Assembly: GCF_001713395.1 (NCBI RefSeq)
Contig: NZ_CP016450.1
Span: 3,192,501-3,256,500, forward strand
Length of the DNA stretch: 64,000 bases
Source: Sinorhizobium sp. RAC02
GTDB lineage: Bacteria > Pseudomonadota > Alphaproteobacteria > Rhizobiales > Rhizobiaceae
Reading direction: 5' to 3'
A program made the translations under genes and the position numbers. The notes beneath the pieces were generated by a model, which saw only the letters and a program-made list of their open reading frames with translations, made no database searches and was not told the origin of the DNA. Every line of letters begins with the position of its first letter. Position 1 is the first letter of the stretch. This document shows positions 18,266 to 27,415 of this stretch, in pieces.

Positions 18266-18859
18266 ATGAGCCGCACAGCCAGCGTTTCGCGCAAGACGAA
18301 CGAGACCTCCGTTTCGGTCACCGTCGACATCGACGGCACCGGCGCGTCGACCATTTCGACGGGCGTGGGCTTCTTCGATCATATGCTCGACCAGCTGTCG
18401 CGCCATTCGCTGATCGACATGCAGATCAAGACCGATGGCGACCTGCATGTCGACGACCACCACACGGTGGAAGACACCGGCATCGCCATCGGCCAGGCCA
18501 TTGCCAAGGCGCTCGGCGATCGTCGCGGCATCACGCGGTATGCCTCGCTCGACCTTGCCATGGACGAGACGATGACGCGCGCCGCGGTCGATGTGTCCGG
18601 CCGCCCCTTCCTCGTCTGGAACGTCAATTTCTCGGCCCCGAAGATCGGCACCTTCGACACCGAGCTGGTGCGCGAATTCTTCAACGCGCTCGCCCAGCAC
18701 GCCGGCATCACGCTGCATATCCAGAACATCTACGGCGCCAACAACCATCATATCTCGGAGACATGCTTCAAGGCTGTCGCGCGCGTGCTGCGCACCGCGA
18801 CCGAGATTGACACCCGCCAGGCGGGCCGCGTTCCCTCGACGAAGGGTTCGCTGGCCTGA
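18266..18859 (+). CDS. hisB: Imidazoleglycerol-phosphate dehydratase
   Basis: A 197-residue monofunctional HisB that dehydrates imidazole glycerol phosphate in histidine biosynthesis. It has the two metal-binding signatures of the family: [12 protein letters not shown] with [13 protein letters not shown], and [12 protein letters not shown] near the C-terminus, where the HHxxE pattern binds manganese. The C-terminal KGSLA is typical. It is the first gene of the cluster hisB-DUF2628-hisH-hisA-hisF-hisE-coaA, all closely spaced on the same strand. Confidence 0.97.
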   Translation: MSRTASVSRKTNETSVSVTVDIDGTGASTISTGVGFFDHMLDQLSRHSLIDMQIKTDGDLHVDDHHTVEDTGIAIGQAIAKALGDRRGITRYASLDLAMDETMTRAAVDVSGRPFLVWNVNFSAPKIGTFDTELVREFFNALAQHAGITLHIQNIYGANNHHISETCFKAVARVLRTATEIDTRQAGRVPSTKGSLA

Positions 18860-18882
18860 TTGGCCCATCTGGAGGCCTGTCG

Positions 18883-19359
18883 ATGGCCACATTCCTTGTT
18901 CTGATACCGCCGGGCGCAAAATCCCGGGACGAAAAGGCCCGGATCATCCGCGACCGTTTTTCGTGGCTCGCCTTCATCGTTCCGGTCGTCTGGCTGCTCT
19001 GGCATCGCGCCTGGCTTGCCGCAGCCCTCGCCTTCGCCGTGCAGTCGCTCGGTTCGATGATCGGCGACCATCCGGTCTTCGGCCTTGCCGGCCTCGGCGT
19101 CTCGCTTGCCACCGGCCTCCTCGTCGCGCTTGAAGGCCCGTCGATGGTCGTCGCCTCGCTGGAGGGCAAGGGCTGGACGGTCGATGCGGTGATATCGGCC
19201 GACGACCGTGCAACGGCGGAAGAGATTTACTACATGGAAAACCAGACCGGCGACGCGCCGGCGCCGGAAAGCGCCCGCCCCGTCCTGCCGGCATCCGAAA
19301 CCTCCGCGCGCCGGCACGCTCCCATGCTTGGCCTCGTGGGTTTCCAGGAAGGACGCTGA
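18883..19359 (+). CDS. DUF2628 family membrane protein
   Basis: A 158-residue protein with a short N-terminal domain ([12 protein letters not shown] and a basic stretch [14 protein letters not shown]), then two or three membrane segments ([23 protein letters not shown] and [17 protein letters not shown]) and a soluble C-terminal part. It fits DUF2628. GGAGG precedes the ATG by 7 bases. It lies 23 bases after hisB and its stop is one base from the hisH start, so it is co-transcribed with the histidine genes. Its role there is unknown. Confidence 0.85.
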   Translation: MATFLVLIPPGAKSRDEKARIIRDRFSWLAFIVPVVWLLWHRAWLAAALAFAVQSLGSMIGDHPVFGLAGLGVSLATGLLVALEGPSMVVASLEGKGWTVDAVISADDRATAEEIYYMENQTGDAPAPESARPVLPASETSARRHAPMLGLVGFQEGR

Positions 19360-19360
19360 C

Positions 19361-20011
19361 ATGCGTGTAGCCATCATCGACTACGGCTCGGGCAACCTGC
19401 GCTCGGCCACCAAGGCGTTCGAACGCGCCGCCCGTGAGGCCGGCATCGACGCCGAGATCGACCTGACGGACAAGGCCGACCGCGTCGCCACCGCCGATCG
19501 CATCGTGCTGCCCGGTGTGGGCGCCTATGCCGATTGTCGCCGCGGCCTCGATGCCGTGCCCGGCATGGTGGAAGCGCTGCGCGATGTCGTCGAGGCGAAG
19601 GCCCGTCCTTTCCTCGGCGTCTGCGTCGGCATGCAGCTGATGTCCTCACGCGGGCTCGAAAAGACCACGACCGAGGGCCTCGGCTGGATCAAGGGCGACG
19701 TCGTTTTGATGACGCCCAGCGATCCGGAGCTGAAGATCCCGCAGATCGGCTGGAACACGCTGGACCTCCAGCGCCGGCATCCGCTTTTCGAGGGCATTGC
19801 CACCGGGGAGGCCGGCCTGCACGCCTATTTCGTGCACTCCTACCATCTCGCCGCGGAAAACCCGGACGATGTGGTCGCGACGGTCGATTACGGCGGCGCG
19901 ATGACCGCCTTCGTCGCCAGCGGCAACAAGGCCGGCGCACAATTCCATCCGGAAAAGAGCCAGACGCTCGGCCTCGCCCTCATCACCAATTTCCTCCGCT
20001 GGAAGCCCTGA
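19361..20011 (+). CDS. hisH: Imidazole glycerol phosphate synthase, glutaminase subunit
   Basis: A 216-residue class I glutamine amidotransferase that supplies ammonia to HisF. The nucleophile is Cys88 in [11 protein letters not shown], and His196 and Glu198 in FHPEKSQ complete the triad. The start [12 protein letters not shown] is standard for the family. Longer in-frame upstream sequence lies inside the DUF2628 gene and is not used. The gene starts immediately after the DUF2628 stop. Confidence 0.97.
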   Translation: MRVAIIDYGSGNLRSATKAFERAAREAGIDAEIDLTDKADRVATADRIVLPGVGAYADCRRGLDAVPGMVEALRDVVEAKARPFLGVCVGMQLMSSRGLEKTTTEGLGWIKGDVVLMTPSDPELKIPQIGWNTLDLQRRHPLFEGIATGEAGLHAYFVHSYHLAAENPDDVVATVDYGGAMTAFVASGNKAGAQFHPEKSQTLGLALITNFLRWKP

Positions 20012-20024
20012 ACTGGAAAACGCC

Positions 20025-20768
20025 ATGATCCTCTTTCCCGCCATCGACCTGAAAGACGGCCAGTGCGTTCGCCTCAAGCTCGGCGACATGGACCAGGCCA
20101 CCGTCTACAATCCCGACCCGGCCGCGCAGGCGAAAGCCTTCGAGGACCAGGGCTTTGAATGGCTGCACGTCGTCGATCTCAACGGCGCCTTCGCTGGGGA
20201 AAGCGTCAACGGCGCTGCCGTCGATGCCATCCTGAAGGCGACGAAGAACCCCGTGCAGCTCGGCGGCGGTATTCGCACGCTGGACCATATCGAAAACTGG
20301 CTGTCACGTGGCCTCTCGCGCGTCATTCTCGGCACGATCGCCGTGCGTGACCCGGCGCTCGTCATCGAAGCCTGCAAGAAGTTCCCCGGCAAGGTCGCCG
20401 TCGGCATCGACGCCAAGGGCGGGAAGGTTGCCGTCGAAGGCTGGGCCGAAGCCTCCGAACTCGGCGTGATCGAGCTTGCCAGGAAATTCGAAGGCGCCGG
20501 CGTTGCCGCGATTATCTATACCGATATCGATCGCGACGGCATCCTGACTGGCATCAATTGGGAGGCCACGCTGGACCTCGCCGAGGCGGTCTCCATTCCC
20601 GTCATTGCCTCCGGCGGCCTCGCTTCGATGGACGACATCCACCACCTCGTCGCCCCGGAAGCCCACAAGCTGGAAGGCGCGATTTCCGGCCGGGCGCTCT
20701 ATGACGGCCGCATCGATCCCGCAGAGGCGCTCGCCGTGATCCGCGGTGCGAAAGGACGTGCTGCATGA
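20025..20768 (+). CDS. hisA: Phosphoribosylformimino-5-aminoimidazole carboxamide ribotide isomerase
   Basis: A 247-residue TIM barrel that isomerises ProFAR to [22 protein letters not shown] gives the first catalytic aspartate (Asp8), and [16 protein letters not shown] the second at about residue 170. QLGGGIRTL and VIASGGLAS are the two phosphate-binding loops. Its stop overlaps the hisF start as ATGA. Confidence 0.97.
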   Translation: MILFPAIDLKDGQCVRLKLGDMDQATVYNPDPAAQAKAFEDQGFEWLHVVDLNGAFAGESVNGAAVDAILKATKNPVQLGGGIRTLDHIENWLSRGLSRVILGTIAVRDPALVIEACKKFPGKVAVGIDAKGGKVAVEGWAEASELGVIELARKFEGAGVAAIIYTDIDRDGILTGINWEATLDLAEAVSIPVIASGGLASMDDIHHLVAPEAHKLEGAISGRALYDGRIDPAEALAVIRGAKGRAA

Positions 20769-21541
20769 CCCTCAAAGCCCGCGTCATACCCTGCCTCGAT
20801 GTCAAGGACGGCCGCGTCGTGAAGGGCGTCAGCTTCGTCAACCTGGTCGATGCCGGCGATCCAGTGGAATCGGCGCGCGCCTATGACGCCGCCGGTGCCG
20901 ACGAACTCTGCTTCCTCGACATCACCGCCTCCTCCGACAACCGCGACACGATCTTCGACGTCGTGGCGCGCACGGCCGAGCACTGCTTCATGCCGCTCAC
21001 CGTTGGCGGTGGCGTGCGGGCGGTGGCGGATATCCGCAAGCTCCTGCTTGCCGGTGCCGACAAAGTCTCGATCAACTCCGCTGCCGTCGCCAATCCGGAT
21101 TTCGTGGCTGAGGCTGCCGACAAGTTCGGTAACCAGTGCATCGTCGTGTCGATCGATTCGAAAAAAGTCTCCGCCGAAGGCGAAGAGGACCGTTGGGAGA
21201 TCTTTACCCATGGCGGCCGCAAGGCGACCGGCATCGACGCCGTCGCCTTCGCCGAAAAAATGGTGGAGCGTGGCGCCGGCGAACTGCTGCTCACCTCCAT
21301 GGACCGCGACGGCCAGAAGGGCGGTTATGATATCGCGCTGACTCGCACCATCGCCGACCGCGTTTCGGTACCGGTCATCGCCTCCGGCGGCGTCGGCAAT
21401 CTCGACCACCTCGTGGAAGGCGTGCGTGACGGGCATGCCACTGCGGTGCTGGCCGCCTCGATCTTCCACTTCGGCACCTATACCGTTGGCGAGGCCAAGC
21501 GCTATATGGCCGAGCATGGCATTGCCATGCGGCTCGACTGA
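20765..21541 (+). CDS. hisF: Imidazole glycerol phosphate synthase, cyclase subunit
   Basis: A 258-residue TIM barrel that uses ammonia from HisH to make imidazole glycerol phosphate and AICAR. The catalytic aspartates lie in [16 protein letters not shown] and [16 protein letters not shown]. Phosphate-binding motifs are TVGGGVRAV and [13 protein letters not shown]. The start overlaps the hisA stop by four bases. Confidence 0.98.
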   Translation: MTLKARVIPCLDVKDGRVVKGVSFVNLVDAGDPVESARAYDAAGADELCFLDITASSDNRDTIFDVVARTAEHCFMPLTVGGGVRAVADIRKLLLAGADKVSINSAAVANPDFVAEAADKFGNQCIVVSIDSKKVSAEGEEDRWEIFTHGGRKATGIDAVAFAEKMVERGAGELLLTSMDRDGQKGGYDIALTRTIADRVSVPVIASGGVGNLDHLVEGVRDGHATAVLAASIFHFGTYTVGEAKRYMAEHGIAMRLD

Positions 21542-21551
21542 GGAGGGACGA

Positions 21552-21872
21552 ATGAGCACCTTCACCCTTGCCGATTTGGAACAGATCGTCGATGCCCGCG
21601 CCAAGGCCGATCCGGCGGAAAGCTGGACGGCCAAGCTCGTTGCGGCCGGGCAGCAGAAAGCAGCAAAAAAGCTCGGCGAAGAGGCTGTCGAGACCGTTAT
21701 TGCGGCCATCGAAGGCGAAAAGGCCGCTCTGACGAGTGAATCAGCCGATTTGCTCTATCATCTGATGGTCGTATTGAAAATCGGTGGCGTACCGTTACAA
21801 GATGTCATGGCGGAATTGGCCCGGCGTACGGGCCAATCCGGCCTAGCAGAGAAGGCCAGCCGGCAGAGTTGA
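21552..21872 (+). CDS. hisE: Phosphoribosyl-ATP pyrophosphatase
   Basis: A 106-residue monofunctional HisE, which hydrolyses phosphoribosyl-ATP to phosphoribosyl-AMP early in histidine synthesis. [17 protein letters not shown] carries the ExxE metal-binding helix, and [13 protein letters not shown] the second acidic helix typical of MazG-like folds. GGAGGGACGA lies ahead of the ATG. The TGA stop shares its last base with the coaA ATG. Confidence 0.95.
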   Translation: MSTFTLADLEQIVDARAKADPAESWTAKLVAAGQQKAAKKLGEEAVETVIAAIEGEKAALTSESADLLYHLMVVLKIGGVPLQDVMAELARRTGQSGLAEKASRQS

Positions 21873-22867
21873 TGATCCAGGCAGCGCTCGACAAGGACCA
21901 GGCGGATATTCCGGACGATTTCGGCAACCGCGACTATTCTCCCTACCGCTTCTTCTCGGCAGAGGAATGGGCGCATTTCCGGGCCGATACCCCGCTGACG
22001 CTCAAGGCTGACGAGGTGCAGCGGCTGCGCTCGCTGAACGACCCGATCGACCTTGACGAGGTGCGCCGCATCTATCTGTCGCTGTCGCGCCTGCTGTCGG
22101 CGCATGTCGAATCCTCGCAGATGCTATTTCGCCAGCGCAAGCAGTTCCTCAGCCTCTCCGACGAGGCGAAGACGCCCTATGTCATCGGCATCGCCGGCTC
22201 GGTCGCCGTCGGCAAGTCGACCACGGCGCGTATCCTCGCCGAGTTGCTGGCCCGCTGGCCATCGAGTCCCAAGGTCGATCTCGTGACGACCGACGGCTTC
22301 CTCTATCCGAACGCCGTGCTCCAACGTGAAAACATGATGGACCGCAAGGGTTTTCCGGAGAGCTACGACATCGGCGCGCTCTTACGCTTCCTCTCGGCGA
22401 TCAAGGCCGGCAAGGCCGACGTCAAGGCGCCGATGTATTCGCACCTGACCTACGACGTCCTGCCGAACGCGTTCCGCACCATCGACCGGCCGGACATCCT
22501 GATCTTCGAGGGCATCAATGTCCTTCAATCGCGCAACCTGCCGGCCGACGGCAAGGTCGTGCCGATGGTGTCCGATTTCTTCGACTTCTCGATCTATATC
22601 GATGCGGAAGAGGCGCTGATCCACAACTGGTATGTCGAGCGCTTCATGCGGCTGCGTGACACCGCCTTCAAGGACCCCGATTCCTACTTCCACCGCTATG
22701 CGACGATCAGCGAGACAGCGGCGCTGGCGATCGCCGAAGGCCTGTGGAGCAACATCAACCTGAAAAACCTGCACCAGAACATCCTGCCGACCCGTCCGCG
22801 TGCCGACCTGATCCTGCAAAAGGGCCAGAACCACCTGATCGAGACGGTGGCCTTGCGCAAACTATAG
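21872..22867 (+). CDS. coaA: Pantothenate kinase, type I
   Basis: A 331-residue bacterial type I pantothenate kinase, the first step of coenzyme A synthesis. The P-loop [12 protein letters not shown] lies at about residues 107-117. [21 protein letters not shown] and [11 protein letters not shown] are characteristic. The ATG overlaps the hisE stop, so it is translated as the last gene of the his operon, a link seen in many Rhizobiales. It is convergent with alkB, four bases away. Confidence 0.97.
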   Translation: MIQAALDKDQADIPDDFGNRDYSPYRFFSAEEWAHFRADTPLTLKADEVQRLRSLNDPIDLDEVRRIYLSLSRLLSAHVESSQMLFRQRKQFLSLSDEAKTPYVIGIAGSVAVGKSTTARILAELLARWPSSPKVDLVTTDGFLYPNAVLQRENMMDRKGFPESYDIGALLRFLSAIKAGKADVKAPMYSHLTYDVLPNAFRTIDRPDILIFEGINVLQSRNLPADGKVVPMVSDFFDFSIYIDAEEALIHNWYVERFMRLRDTAFKDPDSYFHRYATISETAALAIAEGLWSNINLKNLHQNILPTRPRADLILQKGQNHLIETVALRKL

Positions 22868-22871
22868 CCGG

Positions 22872-23489
22872 CTATGGATTGACCCGCCGCAGTGTGAGAT
22901 TGATCCGCCCGGGATTCTTCAGAAGCGTTGAGGTGCCCGGATAGATCCGGTCAACCCCATGAAAAATCAGCCGGTTTTCTCCACCGAAGACAAACACATC
23001 GCCGCTTGATAGCCGGAAAGAGCGGGTCGGATCGCTACGGGAAATCCCGCCAACGCGAAACAGGCACTGATCGCCGAGCGATACGGATACGACCGGTGCG
23101 CCGAACTCCGTTTCGTCGCGGTCCTGATGCAGCCCCATCTTCGCCTCGGGCTCATAGAAATTGACCAGGCAGGCTTCCGGCGGCTTTTCGAAGCCGGCAA
23201 CCGTCTCCCACAAAGCCAGCAGCGCATCGGGAATGGCCGGCCAGGGGCGTCCGGTCTCGGGATGCGTCGGCTGGTAGCGATAGCCGTTGTCCTTGTCCGT
23301 CACCCAGCCAAGCGGCCCGCAATTGGTCATGCGCACCGACATCGGCTTGCCCGTTTTCGGCATGCGCGGCACGAAAAGCGGCGCCTCGGCCACGACATGC
23401 CGTATCGCGGCGACAAGCGCTTCCTGCGCCGCGCGGTCGAAATGATCGGGGAAGTAGCGCAGCCCCGGTGCGAGGCCGCGCTCAGCCAT
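22872..23489 (-). CDS. alkB: AlkB-type Fe(II)/2-oxoglutarate DNA repair dioxygenase
   Basis: A 205-residue enzyme that removes alkyl groups from DNA or RNA bases by oxidation. Iron ligands are seen as His121 and Asp123 in GLHQDRDE and His177 in IFHGVDRI. The 2-oxoglutarate-binding arginines are in RINLTLRRV at the C-terminus. LVNFYEP is another AlkB signature. It starts 6 bases after the stop of the BON/LysM gene and is probably co-transcribed with it. No ada gene is adjacent, so regulation by the adaptive response is not evident. Confidence 0.93.
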   Translation of the reverse strand: MAERGLAPGLRYFPDHFDRAAQEALVAAIRHVVAEAPLFVPRMPKTGKPMSVRMTNCGPLGWVTDKDNGYRYQPTHPETGRPWPAIPDALLALWETVAGFEKPPEACLVNFYEPEAKMGLHQDRDETEFGAPVVSVSLGDQCLFRVGGISRSDPTRSFRLSSGDVFVFGGENRLIFHGVDRIYPGTSTLLKNPGRINLTLRRVNP

Positions 23490-23495
23490 GGTCGC

Positions 23496-24008
23496 TCACG
23501 CTTCCGACAGGTCCGGAATGCGCAGCACCTGGCCGGGATAGATCTTGTCCGGGTGGGACAGCATCGGCCGGTTGGCGTCGAAGATCAGGATATGCTTGGC
23601 GCCCTTGCCCTTGCCGAAATAGGTCTCGGCGATCTTCCAAAGATTGTCGCCCTTCTTGACCGTGTGCAGCGTCGGCTCCTTGGCAGACGTCGACACCTTC
23701 AGCAGTTCCGTCAGGTCGATCTTGTCGAGCTTCAGCCCGGAATCGGGGGAGGCAACCTTGAGATCGGCCGCTTCGACCTTCGAAATGCCGAGTGTGTTGC
23801 CGACGGCAATGACCGCCTTTTCAAAGGCCGTCTGGTCAGCCACGACGCCCTTCAGCACACATTTGTCACCCTCGACGGAAACTTCGACCTTCTGCGTGCC
23901 GAGATCGAAGGAATCGAGCTCCTTCTTGACCGCGTCCGCTGCCGGCGCTTCGTCGTCGCCGATGCCGAGCTTCTTGCCGGCGCTCTTGATGAAGCTGAAG
24001 AGACCCAT
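23496..24008 (-). CDS. BON and LysM domain protein (Kbp/YgaU-like)
   Basis: A 170-residue protein with a short N-terminal segment MGLFSFIKSAGKKLG, a BON domain (about residues 25-95) and a C-terminal LysM domain starting HTVKKGDNLWKIAETYFG and ending GQVLRIPDL. The layout matches E. coli YgaU (Kbp), a potassium-binding cytoplasmic protein; there is no signal peptide. Function in rhizobia is inferred from that similarity. alkB follows at once on the same strand. Confidence 0.85.
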   Translation of the reverse strand: MGLFSFIKSAGKKLGIGDDEAPAADAVKKELDSFDLGTQKVEVSVEGDKCVLKGVVADQTAFEKAVIAVGNTLGISKVEAADLKVASPDSGLKLDKIDLTELLKVSTSAKEPTLHTVKKGDNLWKIAETYFGKGKGAKHILIFDANRPMLSHPDKIYPGQVLRIPDLSEA

Positions 24009-24108
24009 GGTTACCTCCCGTGTTTTGTTTTCTTTGACTTAAGCAGAGCCTTCCTGCGAAGGGAAGGTTTCGTTTCACTCTCACGTATAAACGGCCAAGT
24101 TGCGGCAA

Positions 24109-24543
24109 TCATTCGCCGTCGGGCTTCGCGCGCATACGTTTCACGCCCGACCGGCCCGATTTTTCCTTGAGCCGGCGTTCGACCGACCCCTTCGTCGGCT
24201 TGGTCTTCCTGCGTGGCGGTGGTGGCGGTTCGGCAGCCTTGAGGATCAGCTCCTTCAGCCGCTCGCGCGCATCCTCGCGGTTGCGTTCCTGGCTGCGGAA
24301 GCGGTTCGCCTCGATCATCAGCACGCCATCCTTGGAGACCTTGCGGCCGGCGAGCTTTTCCGCATTCGCCTTGACGCGCTCGTTCAGCGACGGCGAGTTG
24401 CGCAGGTCGAAGAACAGCTGGACCGCCGTCGAGACCTTGTTGACGTTCTGGCCACCCGGACCGCCGGCCAGCACGAACTGTTCGGTCAACTCCCAACCGG
24501 CAATCGTGATGGAGTCCTTGATGTAAAGAGGGTCGCTGGCCAT
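24109..24543 (-). CDS. arfB: Peptidyl-tRNA hydrolase ArfB (YaeJ)
   Basis: A 144-residue ribosome-rescue factor that hydrolyses peptidyl-tRNA on stalled ribosomes lacking a stop codon. The GGPGGQ motif (residues 27-32) within FVLAGGPGGQNVNKVSTAV is the catalytic release-factor loop. The C-terminus is a long basic tail with RRKTKPTKGSVERRLKEKSG, which in ArfB enters the mRNA channel. The size fits ArfB rather than RF1/RF2. Confidence 0.94.
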   Translation of the reverse strand: MASDPLYIKDSITIAGWELTEQFVLAGGPGGQNVNKVSTAVQLFFDLRNSPSLNERVKANAEKLAGRKVSKDGVLMIEANRFRSQERNREDARERLKELILKAAEPPPPPRRKTKPTKGSVERRLKEKSGRSGVKRMRAKPDGE

Positions 24544-24607
24544 GGATGTTCCTTTCCAGGCCGTTGTAACGGGCAGACGGGGAAACGGGAAGCCGTGTGC
24601 CGAGACG

Positions 24608-24634
24608 AAAAACCCGGCCTTTCGAGCCGGGTTT
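24608..24634 (-). terminator. Intrinsic terminator of pckA
   Basis: The arms AAACCCGGC (24610-24618) and GCCGGGTTT (24626-24634) form a stem. Read on the minus strand it ends in a T-run, 22 bases after the pckA stop. Confidence 0.85.
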
Positions 24635-24656
24635 CACGTGAATCATTGCCAAAACC

Positions 24657-26267
24657 TTACTCGGCGGCAGCCTTGAGGCCCGGTGCCGCGTCGCGCACGC
24701 TGCCATCCACCTGACCCTCGAACTTCTCGAAGTTGGTGATGAACATGTCGACGAGCTTTTCGGCCTGCTTGTCGTAAGCGGCACCGTTGGCCCAGGTCGA
24801 GCGCGGGTCGAGGATCTTCGTATCGACATCCGGCACCGAAACCGGGACCTGGAAGCCGAAATTGTCGTCGCGGCGGAACAGCGCATCCTTCAGCGAACCG
24901 TCGAGCGCTGCGGCGAGCAGCGTACGGGTTGCCTTGATCGGCATGCGACGGCCTTCGCCATAGGCGCCACCGGTCCAGCCGGTGTTGACCAGCCAGCAAT
25001 CGACGCCCTGCTCGGCGATCAGTTCCTTGAGCAGGTTACCGTAGACCGTCGGGTGGCGCGGCATGAACGGCGCGCCGAAGCAGGTCGAGAAGGTGGCTTC
25101 CGGCTCGGTCACGCCACGCTCCGTGCCGGCAACCTTGGCGGTGTAGCCGGAGAGGAAGTGGTACATGGCCTGGTCGGGCGTCAGCTTGGCGATCGGCGGC
25201 ATCACGCCGAAGGCATCAGCCGTCAGCATGATGATCGTCTTCGGATGCGGCGCGCGGCCGGTCTCGCTGGCATTCGGGATGAAGTCCAGCGGATAGGCGC
25301 AACGGGTGTTTTCCGTCAGCGAGCCGTCGTTGAAGTCCGGAACGCCATTCGCATCGAGCACGACGTTTTCCAGCACGGTGCCGAAACGCTGCGTCGTGGC
25401 ATAGATTTCCGGCTCGGCTTCGGCCGAAAGACGGATCGTCTTGGCGTAGCAGCCGCCTTCGAAGTTGAAGATGCCGTTTTCGCCCCAGCCGTGTTCGTCG
25501 TCGCCAACCAGCGTGCGGTTCGGATCAGCCGACAGCGTCGTCTTGCCGGTGCCGGACAGGCCGAAGAACACGGCGGCATCGCCATCCGGGCCGACATTGG
25601 CCGAGCAATGCATCGGCATGACCTTTTCCGACGGCAGCAGCCAGTTCAGAACGGTGAACACCGACTTCTTCATTTCGCCGGCATAGAAGGTGCCGGCGAT
25701 CAGCACGATGCCGCGCGACAGGTCACAGGCGATCATGGTTTCCGTGCGGGCGCCATGGCGAACCGGATCGGCCTTGAAGGTCGGCAGATCGATGATGGTG
25801 AGTTTCGGCGCGAAACCGGCAAGGTCCTTCTCGTCCGGGCGGATGAGCAGGTTGCGGATGAACAGCGAATGCCAGGCGAGTTCCGTGACGACGCGGGTCG
25901 GCAGGGCATATTCGGCATCGGCACCGCCGATGAGGTCCTGCACGAAGAGATCGCGGTCGCCGGCATGCGTCAGCATATCGGCGTGCAGTACGTCGAAATG
26001 CTCGCGCGACACGGCCTTGTTGTTGTCCCACCAGATGGCATCGACGGTGTTTTCGTCACGAACGACGAACTTGTCCTTCGGCGAGCGGCCGGTGTGCTGG
26101 CCGGTGAGCGCGCGCAACGCGCCATGCGCCGTCTTGACAGCTTCGCCGCGACCGAGCGCCTCTTCGTAAAGAGCCTCTGCTGCAAAGTTGTACCGGACCG
26201 TGCCGTTGGTGTGGATACCCATCGCGGTGAGCCCCTGAGCGGGGTTGCGAACGCCAAGTTCCTGCAT
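24657..26267 (-). CDS. pckA: Phosphoenolpyruvate carboxykinase (ATP)
   Basis: A 536-residue gluconeogenic enzyme converting oxaloacetate and ATP to phosphoenolpyruvate. Signatures include [20 protein letters not shown], the P-loop [16 protein letters not shown], and [21 protein letters not shown]. The ATG at 26267 (MQELGVRN) follows GGAGGAAAA; an in-frame start 27 bases upstream has no such site. It is divergent from chvI across a 315-base AT-rich region with repeated candidate operators, an arrangement conserved in Rhizobiaceae. Confidence 0.97.
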   Translation of the reverse strand: MQELGVRNPAQGLTAMGIHTNGTVRYNFAAEALYEEALGRGEAVKTAHGALRALTGQHTGRSPKDKFVVRDENTVDAIWWDNNKAVSREHFDVLHADMLTHAGDRDLFVQDLIGGADAEYALPTRVVTELAWHSLFIRNLLIRPDEKDLAGFAPKLTIIDLPTFKADPVRHGARTETMIACDLSRGIVLIAGTFYAGEMKKSVFTVLNWLLPSEKVMPMHCSANVGPDGDAAVFFGLSGTGKTTLSADPNRTLVGDDEHGWGENGIFNFEGGCYAKTIRLSAEAEPEIYATTQRFGTVLENVVLDANGVPDFNDGSLTENTRCAYPLDFIPNASETGRAPHPKTIIMLTADAFGVMPPIAKLTPDQAMYHFLSGYTAKVAGTERGVTEPEATFSTCFGAPFMPRHPTVYGNLLKELIAEQGVDCWLVNTGWTGGAYGEGRRMPIKATRTLLAAALDGSLKDALFRRDDNFGFQVPVSVPDVDTKILDPRSTWANGAAYDKQAEKLVDMFITNFEKFEGQVDGSVRDAAPGLKAAAE

Positions 26268-26582
26268 GGTCCAGTTTTCCTCCGTAGGCGACAAGACTGG
26301 TGTGGATTTTCGAGGAAACTAATCTGGCACTGTCACAAAAACAAGAGGCAACTCGAAATTAGGCAATAATATCAATTATTTAATCGATTTAAAGAATTGT
26401 GTTACTTTTTTAATCGTTTGAATAATCGATTTAAAAAGCGACTCGTCCCCGGCTCACAAAACGTCATCCTTTATCTTTGCCACAATTTGTTCCACCTTTA
26501 TCCCCAAGGAGGCGCATCACATCCAGGACAGGAACTCGATCCGAGGTCGGGAAAGGCGCCGATGACTATGGAGATTAGCAGG
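26268..26582. promoter_or_regulatory. Divergent regulatory region pckA / chvI
   Basis: This 315-base AT-rich region has no gene. It carries two exact copies of TAATCGATTTAAA (26381-26393 and 26423-26435) and a variant TAATCGTTTGAAT (26411-26423). The core AATCGATT is palindromic with a central CG, as in LacI-family operators. A PckR-like regulator is the obvious candidate, by inference. A GTCACAAAAACA stretch near 26333 lies close to the pckA promoter side. Confidence 0.6.
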
Positions 26583-27311
26583 ATGCAGACGATCGCACTC
26601 GTAGACGACGACCGGAATATCCTCACATCCGTATCGATCGCCCTGGAGGCGGAAGGTTACAAGGTCGAGACCTATACGGACGGCGCCTCGGCGCTCGATG
26701 GTCTGCTTGCCCGCCCCCCGCAGCTTGCCATCTTCGATATCAAGATGCCGCGCATGGACGGCATGGAGCTGCTGCGCCGGCTGCGCCAGAAGTCGGACAT
26801 CCCGGTGATCTTCCTCACCTCGAAGGACGAGGAGATCGACGAGCTGTTCGGCCTCAAGATGGGCGCCGACGACTTCATCACAAAACCGTTCTCCCAGCGC
26901 CTGCTGGTCGAGCGCGTCAAGGCCATCCTGCGCCGTGCTTCCAGCCGCGAGGCGGCCGCAACGGCCGGCGCTACAGGTGCACCGAAGGCCGGCGAAGTCG
27001 CCGCGCGCTCGCTGGAACGTGGCCAGCTCGTCATGGACCAGGAGCGCCACACCTGCACCTGGAAGGGCGAACCGGTGACGCTGACCGTCACGGAGTTCCT
27101 CATCCTGCATTCGCTGGCGCAGCGCCCGGGCGTCGTGAAGAGCCGCGATTCGCTGATGGATGCAGCCTATGACGAGCAGGTCTATGTCGACGACCGCACC
27201 ATCGACAGCCACATCAAGCGGCTTCGCAAGAAGTTCAAGATGGTCGATGACGACTTCGACATGATCGAAACGCTCTATGGCGTCGGTTATCGTTTCCGCG
27301 AAAGCGCCTGA
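26583..27311 (+). CDS. chvI: Response regulator ChvI (BvrR family)
   Basis: A 242-residue OmpR-type regulator. The receiver domain starts [12 protein letters not shown], with phospho-acceptor Asp52 in [10 protein letters not shown], then LTSKDEEID and [10 protein letters not shown] linker of about 40 residues leads to a winged-helix domain with [35 protein letters not shown] and YGVGYRF. The ATG at 26583 is 9 bases after GGAG and gives the usual ChvI N-terminus; ATGs at 26562 and 26568 are alternatives. With ChvG it controls envelope, acid and symbiosis or virulence functions in Rhizobiales. Confidence 0.95.
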   Translation: MQTIALVDDDRNILTSVSIALEAEGYKVETYTDGASALDGLLARPPQLAIFDIKMPRMDGMELLRRLRQKSDIPVIFLTSKDEEIDELFGLKMGADDFITKPFSQRLLVERVKAILRRASSREAAATAGATGAPKAGEVAARSLERGQLVMDQERHTCTWKGEPVTLTVTEFLILHSLAQRPGVVKSRDSLMDAAYDEQVYVDDRTIDSHIKRLRKKFKMVDDDFDMIETLYGVGYRFRESA

Positions 27312-27415
27312 AGCCGCTCATCCGAAGCGATTTCGCTTGCATCGACTGCGGCGGCGATGGCATGCCGCAGTCCCGGCGGCGTATCGCCGCCGCCCGCATT
27401 CAAGGATAGGACCGC

